From CALLVY01 sp937899855 (GTDB lineage Bacteria > Bacteroidota > Bacteroidia > Chitinophagales > Saprospiraceae), in assembly GCA_039820405.1 (NCBI GenBank), contig JBCBQC010000088.1:1-26887 (forward strand): 26,887 nt of DNA, written 5' to 3'. Numbering within the stretch: position 1 is the stretch's first letter; each line of letters begins with the position of its first letter. Of this stretch, positions 15,929-22,877 are shown one piece after another. The notes beneath the pieces were generated by a model, which saw only the letters and a program-made list of their open reading frames with translations, did no database searches and was not told the DNA's origin. A program made the position numbers and the translations under genes.

Positions 15929-17422
15929 ATGGGGGTTATCAAACGCCAAGGCATCAAGCAGAGTCTGGTCAACTTCATCGGGGTGGCCATCGGTGCCCTC
16001 AGTACCCTCACCATTTACGCCAACGAAAAGGAGGCCTACGGCTTGGCGCGCTTTTTACTGGGAACCAGTCTCTTCTTTGCCCCTTTTATCTCGCTGGGCT
16101 TCACCTCCGTTGCCATCCGCTTTTTCCCGGAATTTAAGGAAAATAGTGAACGTTATCGTGGCTTTTTGGGGCTCCTGCTACTGACTGTCGCTTTTGGGGC
16201 TACGATTTTTCTGGGGCTGAGCTGGCTCTTTCGTGATGCCCTACTAGAGATGTACCGGGATAAGTCCCCTTTGTTTCAGCAATTTTTGCCTTATCTGGTT
16301 CCCCTCTCTATTTTAACGGCTTTTTTCCAAATCTTTTACAATTACTGCATCAATTTTCAGCGCATTACGGTTCCCGCTATTTTCCAGAACGGGATCAAGC
16401 TCAGCTTGCCCGTACTACTGCTCTTGTTTACTGGTGGATACCTGAGCTTGGTAGGGGTGGCCAATGGCATCGTCCTCAATTTTGTGATCGTGGTGCTGGG
16501 CATGGCGGGCTATCTCTACGGACTGGGAGAATGGCACTGGCGACTCGACTGGTCCTTTATGAGCCGCGAGCGCTGGGGGCGGGTGTGGAATTACGCCGCC
16601 TATGGCCTGGCCGGAAGTGTGGGCAGTATTTTGGCCATTCGGATCGACGAGATCATGATCCCCACCCTCATCGACTTTCGGAGCAACGGGATTTACGCCA
16701 TCGCCGCCTTTATCGGCAATACCATCATGATCCCCGGCAATGCCCTGATCCACCTGGCCAGCCCCGTCATCGCCCAGGCCATCAAGGACGACAACCTGAC
16801 CGAGGTCGCCCGCATCTACCGACGCGTTTCCACCAACCTGACCCTGGTGGGGCTCTTTTTCTTTATCGGCATCATCGCCTCGGTGACCGACCTCTTTGCC
16901 CTCATGCCCAAATCGCACGACCTCACCGAGGCCTTCGCCGTGGTGCTCTTTATCGGCCTGGCCCGCATCGTTGACATGATCACCAGCGTCAACAATCAGA
17001 TCATCAACTATTCCCCCTACTACCGCTTTGGCATGTTTGCCATCCTCCTCATGGGCGGGATCAACATCGCTTTCAACCTCTGGCTCATCCCCCGATTTGG
17101 CATCATCGGCGCGGCCCTGGCCACCCTGGCCTCCCTCAGCATCTACAACTTGATCAAGCTGCTCTTTATCTACTACCGCTACCGCATCCAACCCTTTAGT
17201 CGGCAGACCCTCTACCTCCTGGGCTGGGCCGCGGTGGTCTACGGCCTGAGTACCGCCTATCCCAGCCAAGGCCGCGCCCTCCTCGATTTGGTCCTGCGTT
17301 CGGTCCTCATTACCGTGCTCTACCTGCCCGTCGTCCTCTACTTTAGGATTTCGGAAGACTTTAGCGAACTGGCGGAGCAAACCTGGGCCCGGGTAAAATC
17401 TTTCCTATTTCCCCGCCGTTAA
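15929..17422 (+). CDS. Wzx-like polysaccharide/oligosaccharide flippase
   Basis: This 497-aa protein has 12-14 hydrophobic segments across its whole length and the layout of the MVF/MATE-related oligosaccharide flippases (lipopolysaccharide biosynthesis protein family), which move lipid-linked glycans across the inner membrane. The N-terminus GIKQSLVNFIGVAIGALSTL and the Asn/Ser-rich loops fit this family. It diverges from pseB across 140 bp. Its position suggests it exports the glycan carrying the nonulosonic acid, but no polymerase or ligase gene is in view. Family: likely; substrate: inference. Confidence 0.85.
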   Translation: MGVIKRQGIKQSLVNFIGVAIGALSTLTIYANEKEAYGLARFLLGTSLFFAPFISLGFTSVAIRFFPEFKENSERYRGFLGLLLLTVAFGATIFLGLSWLFRDALLEMYRDKSPLFQQFLPYLVPLSILTAFFQIFYNYCINFQRITVPAIFQNGIKLSLPVLLLLFTGGYLSLVGVANGIVLNFVIVVLGMAGYLYGLGEWHWRLDWSFMSRERWGRVWNYAAYGLAGSVGSILAIRIDEIMIPTLIDFRSNGIYAIAAFIGNTIMIPGNALIHLASPVIAQAIKDDNLTEVARIYRRVSTNLTLVGLFFFIGIIASVTDLFALMPKSHDLTEAFAVVLFIGLARIVDMITSVNNQIINYSPYYRFGMFAILLMGGINIAFNLWLIPRFGIIGAALATLASLSIYNLIKLLFIYYRYRIQPFSRQTLYLLGWAAVVYGLSTAYPSQGRALLDLVLRSVLITVLYLPVVLYFRISEDFSELAEQTWARVKSFLFPRR

Positions 17423-17475
17423 GGCACGGATTTTCTATCTTGCGGGCGCTTTTACCTTCATCAATCAACAAGCAT

Positions 17476-18258
17476 ATGGCCTACGATAATTTAGACATCA
17501 AAGTCCGCAAGGGCGTACTCATTCTCACCATCAATCGCGAAAAGGCGCTGAATGCCCTCAACCAAAAGACGATTGAGGAATTGACCCACTTTTTCTCCGT
17601 ATCGGCCCCCCGCCGCAAAAAGATCAAGGGCATCGTACTGACCGGGGCGGGCGAAAAGGCTTTCGTGGCCGGCGCGGACATCAAGGAATTTTTGACGGTC
17701 AAAGAAGGGGAGGGGAGTGACTTTGCCCAGCGTGGGCAGGATGTCTTTTTTATGATCGAAAACTTTCCCAAACCCGTCATCGCTGCCGTCAACGGTTTTG
17801 CCCTCGGCGGTGGTTGCGAACTGGCCATGGCTTGCCACATGCGCATCGCCGGCGCCCAGGCCCGCTTTGGGCAGCCCGAGGTCAACCTGGGCATCATCCC
17901 GGGCTACGGCGGAACCCAGCGGCTGGTCCAATTGATCGGCAAGGGCAAGGCGATGGAGCTGATCCTGACCGGTGATATGATCGGCGCCGAGGAAGCCCAC
18001 CGTTTGGGGCTGGCCAATCACGTGGTGCCCGTGGGGGAGGAAGTGGCCAAAGCCCGCGAAATCATCGAAAAGATTGCGACGAAGGGGCCCGTGGCGGTAT
18101 CCCAGGCCATCAAGTGCGTAAATGCCTATTACGACAAGCTGGTCGATGGCTTTGCCTACGAGGTCAAGCTTTTTGGAACCACCACCGATACGGCCGATTT
18201 TCGCGAAGGTGCGACGGCCTTCGTCGAGCGCCGTCCCGCCGAATTTAAGGGGGAATAG
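17476..18258 (+). CDS. Enoyl-CoA hydratase/crotonase
   Basis: This 260-aa protein is a crotonase-fold enzyme, probably hydrating short-chain enoyl-CoA in fatty acid or butyrate-type metabolism. Visible are the CoA-binding and oxyanion-hole segments AGADIKEF and GFALGGGCELAMACHMRIA. Both catalytic Glu are present, E135 in QPEVNLGIIPGYGGTQRL and E161 in AMELILTGD. I chose the ATG at 17476 (MAYDNLDIKV), because the 12-codon upstream extension is not conserved in the family. It begins 54 bp after the flippase stop and may share its transcript, though the functions are unrelated. A TATCTTGC at about 17435 is a possible own -7 box. Confidence 0.92.
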   Translation: MAYDNLDIKVRKGVLILTINREKALNALNQKTIEELTHFFSVSAPRRKKIKGIVLTGAGEKAFVAGADIKEFLTVKEGEGSDFAQRGQDVFFMIENFPKPVIAAVNGFALGGGCELAMACHMRIAGAQARFGQPEVNLGIIPGYGGTQRLVQLIGKGKAMELILTGDMIGAEEAHRLGLANHVVPVGEEVAKAREIIEKIATKGPVAVSQAIKCVNAYYDKLVDGFAYEVKLFGTTTDTADFREGATAFVERRPAEFKGE

Positions 18259-18602
18259 AGCCGGAAGCGGGAAAGAGAACAAAATCGTTTCATTTTTGGT
18301 TAAATTCTAATAAATTGCCGTTGAAATCGCTCCGAGCGGTTCTTCGCTAGCTAACATTTGTTCAAAATTTTGTCGGTGGGCCTCCGTGGCCACCACATCC
18401 GATGACTGACAACTCGCAAAGAGAAATATTGTTTCACTACTAGAAGTGCCAACCGATGTCTTCTCTGCGGCGACGAAATGCTTGATGGATAAAGCTAGTA
18501 CCCCATTCGCAGTGCGATCCCTTGCTCCAAAAGGCTTATCAACCCCCGTGTTATTTCCTCGTAGATCTACGTTTTGGCGACTTCCAACAAACCCTTTTTG
18601 TG
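18259..18602. other. Intergenic region upstream of the ferredoxin reductase
   Basis: This 344-bp stretch holds no supported gene. A perfect 12-bp palindrome CGTAGATCTACG (18560-18571) overlaps TACGTTTTG (18568-18576), which resembles the -7 box with one extra base and lies about 27 bp before the reductase ATG. It could be the promoter with an overlapping operator. I found no clear terminator for the crotonase gene. Confidence 0.4.
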
Positions 18603-19619
18603 ATGATTAAAACGGATATTTTAATTATCGGTGCTGGACCAGTTGGCCTGTTCACCGTTTTTGAGGCGGGCCTGCTCAAGCTGCGTTGTCACCTCATCGA
18701 TGCCCTCCCCATGCCGGGGGGCCAGCTGGCGGAGATTTATCCCAAAAAACCGATCTACGATATTCCCGGCTACCCCAGCGTACTGGCGGGCGACCTGGTC
18801 GACAACCTGATGAAACAGATCGAGCCCTTCCAGCCCGGTTTTACCCTGGGCGAACGCGCCCAGTCGCTGGAAAAATTGGACAATGGCCACTTTCGCCTCG
18901 TCACCAATAAGGGGACCGTCCACGAGGCGCCCGTGATCGCCATCGCCGGCGGCCTGGGTTGTTTTGAGCCCCGCAAGCCCCCGATTGCCAACATTGGCGA
19001 TTTTGAAGACCGGGGCGTGGAGTACATCATTCGCGATCCCGAGTTGTACCGCGATAAGCGGGTCGTACTGGCGGGAGGGGGCGATTCCGCCCTCGACTGG
19101 ACCATCTACCTGGCCGACGTGGCGCGGGAGGTCTGGCTGGTACACCGTCGGTCCCAATTCCGCGGGGCCCTCGATTCGGTAGAGAAAGTTAACGAACTCG
19201 ACGCCCGGGGCAAGATCAAATTGATCACGGAAGCCCAGGTGGTCGGACTGCGGGGCAATGGGCACCTGAATTCGGTGACGATCAAGCACAAGAAGACGGG
19301 GGAGTTTGACCAAGATACCGACCACTTTGTGCCCCTTTTTGGACTATCGCCCAAGTTGGGACCCATCGGCGAATGGGGGCTCAACGTCCGCAAGAACGCC
19401 ATTGAGGTAGATACCCTGGACTACGCGACCAATGTCCCCGGAATTTTTGCCATTGGCGACATCAATACCTATCCCGGCAAGCTCAAGCTGATCCTTTGTG
19501 GCTTCCACGAGGCTACCTTGATGTGTCAGTCGGCCTTCACAATCGTCAACCCGGATAAAAAACTATCCTGTACGTATACGACCGTCACCGGCATTGACGG
19601 ATTTACCGCAACCGTTTAA
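18603..19619 (+). CDS. Ferredoxin-NADP reductase, thioredoxin-reductase-like
   Basis: This 338-aa flavoprotein passes electrons between NADPH and a ferredoxin. The FAD motif IIGAGPVGLF is at residues 8-17, and the NADPH motif AGGGDSALDW is near 157-166, followed by VWLVHRRSQFRG for the 2'-phosphate. The second FAD motif AIGDINTYPG is near the C-terminus. It lacks the redox-active CxxC of thioredoxin reductase, so it fits the YumC-type FNR group. I chose the ATG at 18603 (MIKTDILIIG); earlier in-frame codons extend beyond the usual start. A 2Fe-2S ferredoxin gene follows after 15 bp, its likely partner. Confidence 0.92.
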   Translation: MIKTDILIIGAGPVGLFTVFEAGLLKLRCHLIDALPMPGGQLAEIYPKKPIYDIPGYPSVLAGDLVDNLMKQIEPFQPGFTLGERAQSLEKLDNGHFRLVTNKGTVHEAPVIAIAGGLGCFEPRKPPIANIGDFEDRGVEYIIRDPELYRDKRVVLAGGGDSALDWTIYLADVAREVWLVHRRSQFRGALDSVEKVNELDARGKIKLITEAQVVGLRGNGHLNSVTIKHKKTGEFDQDTDHFVPLFGLSPKLGPIGEWGLNVRKNAIEVDTLDYATNVPGIFAIGDINTYPGKLKLILCGFHEATLMCQSAFTIVNPDKKLSCTYTTVTGIDGFTATV

Positions 19620-19634
19620 AATCCACCGATTATC

Positions 19635-19967
19635 ATGAGCGATAAAGACGCTATCCAAATTACCATCATCGACCGCGAGGACCAGGCCCACGCGATCGAG
19701 GCCCCGCTCGATATGAATATGAACCTCATGGAGGTTTGTAAGGCTTACGAACTGCCCGTGGAGGGCACTTGCGGGGGAATGGCCCTGTGCGCGAGTTGCC
19801 ACGTCTACGTCCAGTCGAAGCACGAGTTACCGACGATGCAGGACGAGGAGGAGGACATGCTCGATCAGGCCTTTTTTGTGGAGGACAACAGCCGCTTGTG
19901 TTGTCAGCTGTACATCAAAGAGGAGATGGAGGGCTTGGTGGTGAAGCTAGCACCGGAAGCGGGCTAG
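19635..19967 (+). CDS. [2Fe-2S] ferredoxin, adrenodoxin type
   Basis: This 110-aa protein binds one [2Fe-2S] cluster through C46, C52, C55 and C90 (C-x5-C-x2-C-x34-C), in the motifs GTCGGMALCASC and RLCCQL. This is the vertebrate-type/ISC ferredoxin spacing. It lies 15 bp after the reductase and is followed by a terminator, so the two form a two-gene operon. The acceptor of its electrons is unknown; no P450 or oxygenase gene is nearby. Confidence 0.93.
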   Translation: MSDKDAIQITIIDREDQAHAIEAPLDMNMNLMEVCKAYELPVEGTCGGMALCASCHVYVQSKHELPTMQDEEEDMLDQAFFVEDNSRLCCQLYIKEEMEGLVVKLAPEAG

Positions 19968-19992
19968 TAGCGGAGCAAGGCCGTGGATGGCG

Positions 19993-20028
19993 AAACGGGG
20001 CGCGATGGGATCGAGCCCCGTTTTTTTT
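19993..20028 (+). terminator. Rho-independent terminator after the ferredoxin gene
   Basis: A 9-bp stem AAACGGGGC / GCCCCGTTT, with a further GAT/ATC pairing inside the loop, runs into a T8 tract. It lies 25 bp past the ferredoxin stop and faces the minus-strand terminator at 20040-20084. Confidence 0.88.
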
Positions 20029-20039
20029 AGGTCCCGCCC

Positions 20040-20084
20040 AAAAAAAGTATCTCCTACATTCGGAGGCTAAGTTGAATGTAGGAG
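20040..20084 (-). terminator. Terminator of predicted sRNA A
   Basis: An 11-bp stem (20074-20084 with 20051-20061) is followed on the minus strand by ATAC and T7. The 4-nt gap before the T tract makes it weaker than B and C. Confidence 0.6.
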
Positions 20085-20108
20085 AACTAAACATACTATG
20101 AGAAAACT
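20040..20108 (-). ncRNA. Predicted small RNA, copy A of a tandem triplet
   Basis: Read on the minus strand, the conserved 5' segment AGTTTTCTCATAGTATGT (20108-20091) leads into the stem CTCCTACATTC / GAATGTAGGAG (20084-20074 with 20061-20051) and, 4 nt later, a T7 tract. The stem differs from copies B and C, but pairing is kept. A TATATTTG box at 20124-20117 would start transcription a few nt before the conserved segment. Its distance to that segment is 3 nt longer than in B and C, and the T tract is displaced, so this is the least canonical copy. The loop is AACTTAGCCTCC. No conserved reading frame exists on this strand. Confidence 0.55.
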
Positions 20109-20116
20109 ACACGGGT

Positions 20117-20229
20117 CAAATATATAGGGTTTTTTTCTCATTTGAATGCCGCATTTATTTTAAGGGAAAATATTAGAATTTAGTGGTATGTATCTTTTAG
20201 GAAGTGGTCATTTTTACCCCAAATGGGGT
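20117..20229 (-). promoter_or_regulatory. Promoter and triple direct-repeat operator, unit A
   Basis: A perfect -7 box TATATTTG (20124-20117, minus strand) lies downstream of hexamers ACCACT at 20187-20182 and 20208-20203 and the degenerate ACCCCA at 20229-20224. The spacing is exactly 21 bp. The hexamers are 25 bp farther from the RNA start than in units B and C, about two helical turns plus a few bp. Confidence 0.5.
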
Positions 20230-20304
20230 AGGAGGGAAGCGGGGGATAAAAGTCCGGTACGGCGCTTTGGCAAGATATTGGAATGGGTAGTAGCACTTGA
20301 GCCC

Positions 20305-20346
20305 AAAAAAAATTCCTACACCCCAGAAGGGAAAAAGGTGTAGGAA
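20305..20346 (-). terminator. Terminator of predicted sRNA B
   Basis: A 10-bp stem (20337-20346 with 20313-20322) is followed directly by T8 on the minus strand. Confidence 0.8.
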
Positions 20347-20370
20347 AATTAAACATACTATGAGAAAACT
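20305..20370 (-). ncRNA. Predicted small RNA, copy B of a tandem triplet
   Basis: On the minus strand the 5' segment AGTTTTCTCATAGTATGT (20370-20353) precedes the stem TTCCTACACC / GGTGTAGGAA (20346-20337 with 20322-20313), which is followed directly by T8. Predicted length is about 66 nt. A TAACTTGA box at 20382-20375 places the start at the first base of the conserved segment. The loop TTTTTCCCTTCTGG is pyrimidine-rich, as in the other copies, and could pair with purine-rich ribosome binding regions. Confidence 0.62.
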
Positions 20371-20374
20371 GAGC

Positions 20375-20465
20375 TCAAGTTAAGCCCGGATTCGCGATTA
20401 TTAAACCTACAATTAGGCAGTGGTCTTATTTCAGAGGCAGTGGTACCATTTCTTTAGGGAGCGGT
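20375..20465 (-). promoter_or_regulatory. Promoter and triple direct-repeat operator, unit B
   Basis: Hexamers ACCGCT (20465-20460), ACCACT (20444-20439) and ACCACT (20424-20419) are spaced 21 and 20 bp and end about 49 bp before the predicted RNA start at 20370. The -7 box is TAACTTGA (20382-20375). No good -33 box is visible, which fits an activator-dependent promoter. Confidence 0.55.
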
Positions 20466-20544
20466 AGTGTGCTCTGATGGTACTTCGATTCGGGAGATCG
20501 GAAATCAAAGGATTCCAGCCTAGCCAAATGGCTCGGGCGCGCCC

Positions 20545-20586
20545 AAAAAAAATTCCTGCATCTCTGGAGGGAGCGAGATGCAGGAA
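20545..20586 (-). terminator. Terminator of predicted sRNA C and probably of the kinase gene
   Basis: A 12-bp stem (20575-20586 with 20553-20564) is followed directly by T8. It is the first terminator downstream of the kinase stop at 20736. Confidence 0.82.
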
Positions 20587-20614
20587 GATTAAACAAACAT
20601 ACTATGAGAAAACT
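20545..20614 (-). ncRNA. Predicted small RNA, copy C of a tandem triplet
   Basis: On the minus strand the 5' segment AGTTTTCTCATAGTATGT (20614-20597) precedes the stem TTCCTGCATCTC / GAGATGCAGGAA (20586-20575 with 20564-20553), then T8. Predicted length is about 70 nt. Relative to B, the stem has paired substitutions and is two bp longer, and a 4-nt insertion lies between segment and stem. A TATATTGA box at 20626-20619 is at the same distance as in B. The loop GCTCCCTCCA is C-rich. The hairpin would also terminate the upstream kinase transcript. Confidence 0.62.
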
Positions 20615-20618
20615 TGTC

Positions 20619-20710
20619 TCAATATATGGTTGATTTTTTTAATATAAAAATGGGCTTTACGAAGTGGGTCCATATCCCTCGTCAGTGGTAGGGTCGGTCT
20701 AGGTAACGGT
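20619..20710 (-). promoter_or_regulatory. Promoter and triple direct-repeat operator, unit C
   Basis: Hexamers ACCGTT (20710-20705), ACCACT (20689-20684) and CCCACT (20668-20663) are spaced exactly 21 bp and end 49 bp before the predicted RNA start, the same geometry as unit B. The -7 box is TATATTGA (20626-20619). ACCGTT matches the core of the general LytTR consensus. Confidence 0.55.
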
Positions 20711-20735
20711 ACCTAAGGCCAGGCACCGGACGGTC

Positions 20736-22640
20736 TTACTTCTGGATGGTTTCGATTGGAATGAGCAATTCTACCCGCGTCCCCTTGGCGCGTCCCCCAT
20801 CATCTTTCAAGTCAATGGTTTTGACGTAAACGCCCTTGCGTTTGGATTTATTGAGGATTTCCAATCGCTTCTGCGTGATGTAAGTCCCCTTCGACTCGTG
20901 CTCTGGGAATTGGGGGTCGTCGAGTTGTAGTTCCCGCGCCTTGCTCCGGCCAATCCCATCGTCGGCCACTACGCAGAGCAAGGTATTGTCGTCGTACAGC
21001 TCAAACTGGAGCAGGATTTTACCCTTTTTCCGTTGCCGCAAGCCGTGTTCGATCGCATTCTCGATGTAGGGCTGGATAATCATGGTAGGAATCCCCATGA
21101 TGTCCTCCTCCAATTCTTCGTCGAGTTTGACCTCGTAGGTAAATTGGTTGTCAAAACGCAACTTCTGGTTGATGTAGAGGTAATCCTCCAGAAATTGGAC
21201 TTCCTTTTCGAGCGAAATGATTTCCATATCCGAATAATCCAGGCTCTGCCGCATCAGTTTGGCAAACTTGGCCAGGTAGCGGGCCGCTGCGTTCACGTCG
21301 TTGGAGGTGATGTAGTGTTGGATAGAATTGAGGGCATTGTACATGAAATGCGGGTTCATCTGTGCGCGGAGCGCTTTGAGTTGCAGCCCCGTCGATTGGA
21401 GACGTAGCAACTCGGCTTCCTGCTTTTTCTTTTCCGCCTCGTATTTGACTTCCAGTTCCATCAGCATTCGGCGGTTGACCTCCTCCCGATACAATTCGTC
21501 CATCTCATCGTGCCGCAATTGGTACTGGTAGGCCTGTTCGTATTCCTCCAGGTTGGCGTAATAGCGAGCGATGTTTTTACAGATGGTGGCCAGTTGTTTG
21601 TAGTCGTTGATTTCTTTGGCGTGACGCAGGGCCTTTTTGAAGTGCTTTTCGGCCTTGCTGCCCTTGTCGAGGGTGGCGTAGAGTTGGGCCTTCCAATTCT
21701 CGATGATGGAAAAGTTGCGGTGGTCGCCTTCGCCGTAGAGTTTTTCCGCTTTGTGGTAAAGGCTCAGGGCGCGTTCGTAGTCCTGGTTTTTAAAGGCCAG
21801 GTTGCCCAGGTTGGCGTAGGCACTGGCCCGGGTGCTGCGGCTGATGTCGTCCGTGATGCGAATGGCTTTGCGGAAGTATTCTTCGGCGCTGTCGGTATCG
21901 CCCAGGGCCATATAACCATTGCCGACGTTGAGGTAGTGCCAGGACATGCGCGTGCGCATGCCGATCGATTCGCAGACGTTGACCGCTTTGAGGTAGGCCC
22001 GGACGCTTTTGTGGCTGTCGTTGTTGCGACCGTAGATGGCGCCCATCCCGCTTTGGATGAGGGTGAGGAAGTAGTAATCCTTTTTGAGTAGGGGCTTGGG
22101 CAGGGCGTTGATGCCTTTGTCGGCCTCCAGGAGCAGTTCGATGGCCTTGGCGTAGTTGGAGTAGTGGAGGTTGAGAAAACCTTCGCGACAGGTGAGGCGG
22201 GCGAGAAGGCGTGGGTCGGGAAAAACCTCGAGCAGTTTGCCCGCCTTATCGAGCATGGTGGTGGCCAGTTCTAGTTTGTCGATATTGATGAGGGTACCGG
22301 CGTAGTCGATGTACATTTCGGTCTGCTGTTTGACGTCGCCGCGTTCTTCGAGGATGTTGAGGGCTTGTTTGAAGTGGATTTCGGCCAGCAGGAAATTGTA
22401 GAGTTGGTTTTCGATGAAGGCCGTGTGCAGGTGGAAGCTGAGTTGAAAATCGGGGTCGGGTTGTTGTTTGAGGATACGGGCTTGCTCCTGGAGGAGGCTT
22501 TGGGCGCGGTGAACCTTGGTAAAGGCGTAGTGCCCGATGAGTTGGTCCATCAGGTGCAAGCGCTGGTGGATGTCTTTTTGACGTTCCAACTGGGCTTCCA
22601 GTCGTCGTACGTCCGATATTTTTCTTACGGCTTCCATCAT
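20736..22640 (-). CDS. Cytoplasmic TPR-sensor histidine kinase, LytS/YehU type
   Basis: This protein of about 634 aa has no signal peptide or membrane segment. Residues 30-375 form a series of TPR-like helical hairpins (for example YLNVGNGYMALGDTDSAEEYFRKA and the YANLGNLAFKNQDYERALSLY region). A coiled linker (380-420, rich in Glu, Lys and Arg) follows. The His_kinase domain has the H box LRAQMNPHFMYNALNSIQ with the phospho-acceptor His near residue 431. The HATPase domain has N box YIENAIEHGL and G box DDGIGRS. Such kinases pair with LytTR regulators, and one is encoded upstream. TPR arrays bind peptides in RRNPP regulators, so a cytoplasmic peptide signal is possible. I chose the ATG at 22640; a TTG at 22643 and an ATG at 22637 are alternatives. 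Confidence 0.9.
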   Translation of the reverse strand: MMEAVRKISDVRRLEAQLERQKDIHQRLHLMDQLIGHYAFTKVHRAQSLLQEQARILKQQPDPDFQLSFHLHTAFIENQLYNFLLAEIHFKQALNILEERGDVKQQTEMYIDYAGTLINIDKLELATTMLDKAGKLLEVFPDPRLLARLTCREGFLNLHYSNYAKAIELLLEADKGINALPKPLLKKDYYFLTLIQSGMGAIYGRNNDSHKSVRAYLKAVNVCESIGMRTRMSWHYLNVGNGYMALGDTDSAEEYFRKAIRITDDISRSTRASAYANLGNLAFKNQDYERALSLYHKAEKLYGEGDHRNFSIIENWKAQLYATLDKGSKAEKHFKKALRHAKEINDYKQLATICKNIARYYANLEEYEQAYQYQLRHDEMDELYREEVNRRMLMELEVKYEAEKKKQEAELLRLQSTGLQLKALRAQMNPHFMYNALNSIQHYITSNDVNAAARYLAKFAKLMRQSLDYSDMEIISLEKEVQFLEDYLYINQKLRFDNQFTYEVKLDEELEEDIMGIPTMIIQPYIENAIEHGLRQRKKGKILLQFELYDDNTLLCVVADDGIGRSKARELQLDDPQFPEHESKGTYITQKRLEILNKSKRKGVYVKTIDLKDDGGRAKGTRVELLIPIETIQK

Positions 22641-22659
22641 CAATGGTAAATATAAGAAA

Positions 22660-22686
22660 AGGCTACATTAGTACCTAATGTAGCCT
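22660..22686 (-). terminator. Terminator or attenuator between peptide and kinase genes
   Basis: A perfect 12-bp stem (22675-22686 with 22660-22671, loop of 3 nt) is followed on the minus strand by TTTTCTTATATTT. It sits 41 bp after the peptide stop and 20 bp before the kinase ATG. No separate kinase promoter is clear, so readthrough of this hairpin may set the kinase level. Confidence 0.75.
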
Positions 22687-22727
22687 CTCCGGGGCGGGGC
22701 CCTGCGTTGTGATATAAAGCGCTTCGA

Positions 22728-22877
22728 CTATTGAGGAACGATGCCTCCGCAACTGTCGTAGGTGTTGCGTCCCCTCTTGGTGGTACCCCCGAAAATACGG
22801 GTCATATCATCTCTTTGCATAACGAGATCGAGGTCACGGCTCAGATCAGCCAAGCTTTTTTTTGATTTGTTTCCCAT
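22728..22877 (-). CDS. Small double-glycine leader peptide, possible secreted signal or RiPP precursor
   Basis: This 49-codon gene starts ATG at 22877. The first 31 residues look like a GG-type leader: a basic start, then an amphipathic stretch with Leu at 9, 12, 16 and 18 and Met/Ile at 20, 25 and 28, ending in R-I-F-G-G at 27-31. Cleavage there would release the 18-residue core TTKRGRNTYDSCGGIVPQ, which has one Cys and a second GG. This is the design of class II bacteriocin/pheromone precursors and of the Bacteroidota GG natural-product precursors. It lies on the same strand as, and between, the LytTR regulator and the kinase, followed by its own hairpin terminator. No PCAT exporter or maturation enzyme is in the window. 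Function as a signal is inference. Confidence 0.65.
   Translation of the reverse strand: MGNKSKKSLADLSRDLDLVMQRDDMTRIFGGTTKRGRNTYDSCGGIVPQ

Noticed and set aside
20265..20299. Plus-strand promoter TTTG-N22-TAGCACTTG before unit B
   Set aside because: It is not repeated before units A or C, while the minus-strand boxes occur in all three.
20098..20633. Three plus-strand mini-frames starting ATGAGAAAACT (MRKL..., 7-9 codons) after each hairpin, read as leader peptides
   Set aside because: Downstream residues and lengths differ and no gene follows on the plus strand. The T tract after the hairpin, the -7 boxes and the operator spacing all fit minus-strand RNAs, so I treat the ATG as the complement of the sRNA 5' segment. 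It is not fully excluded.
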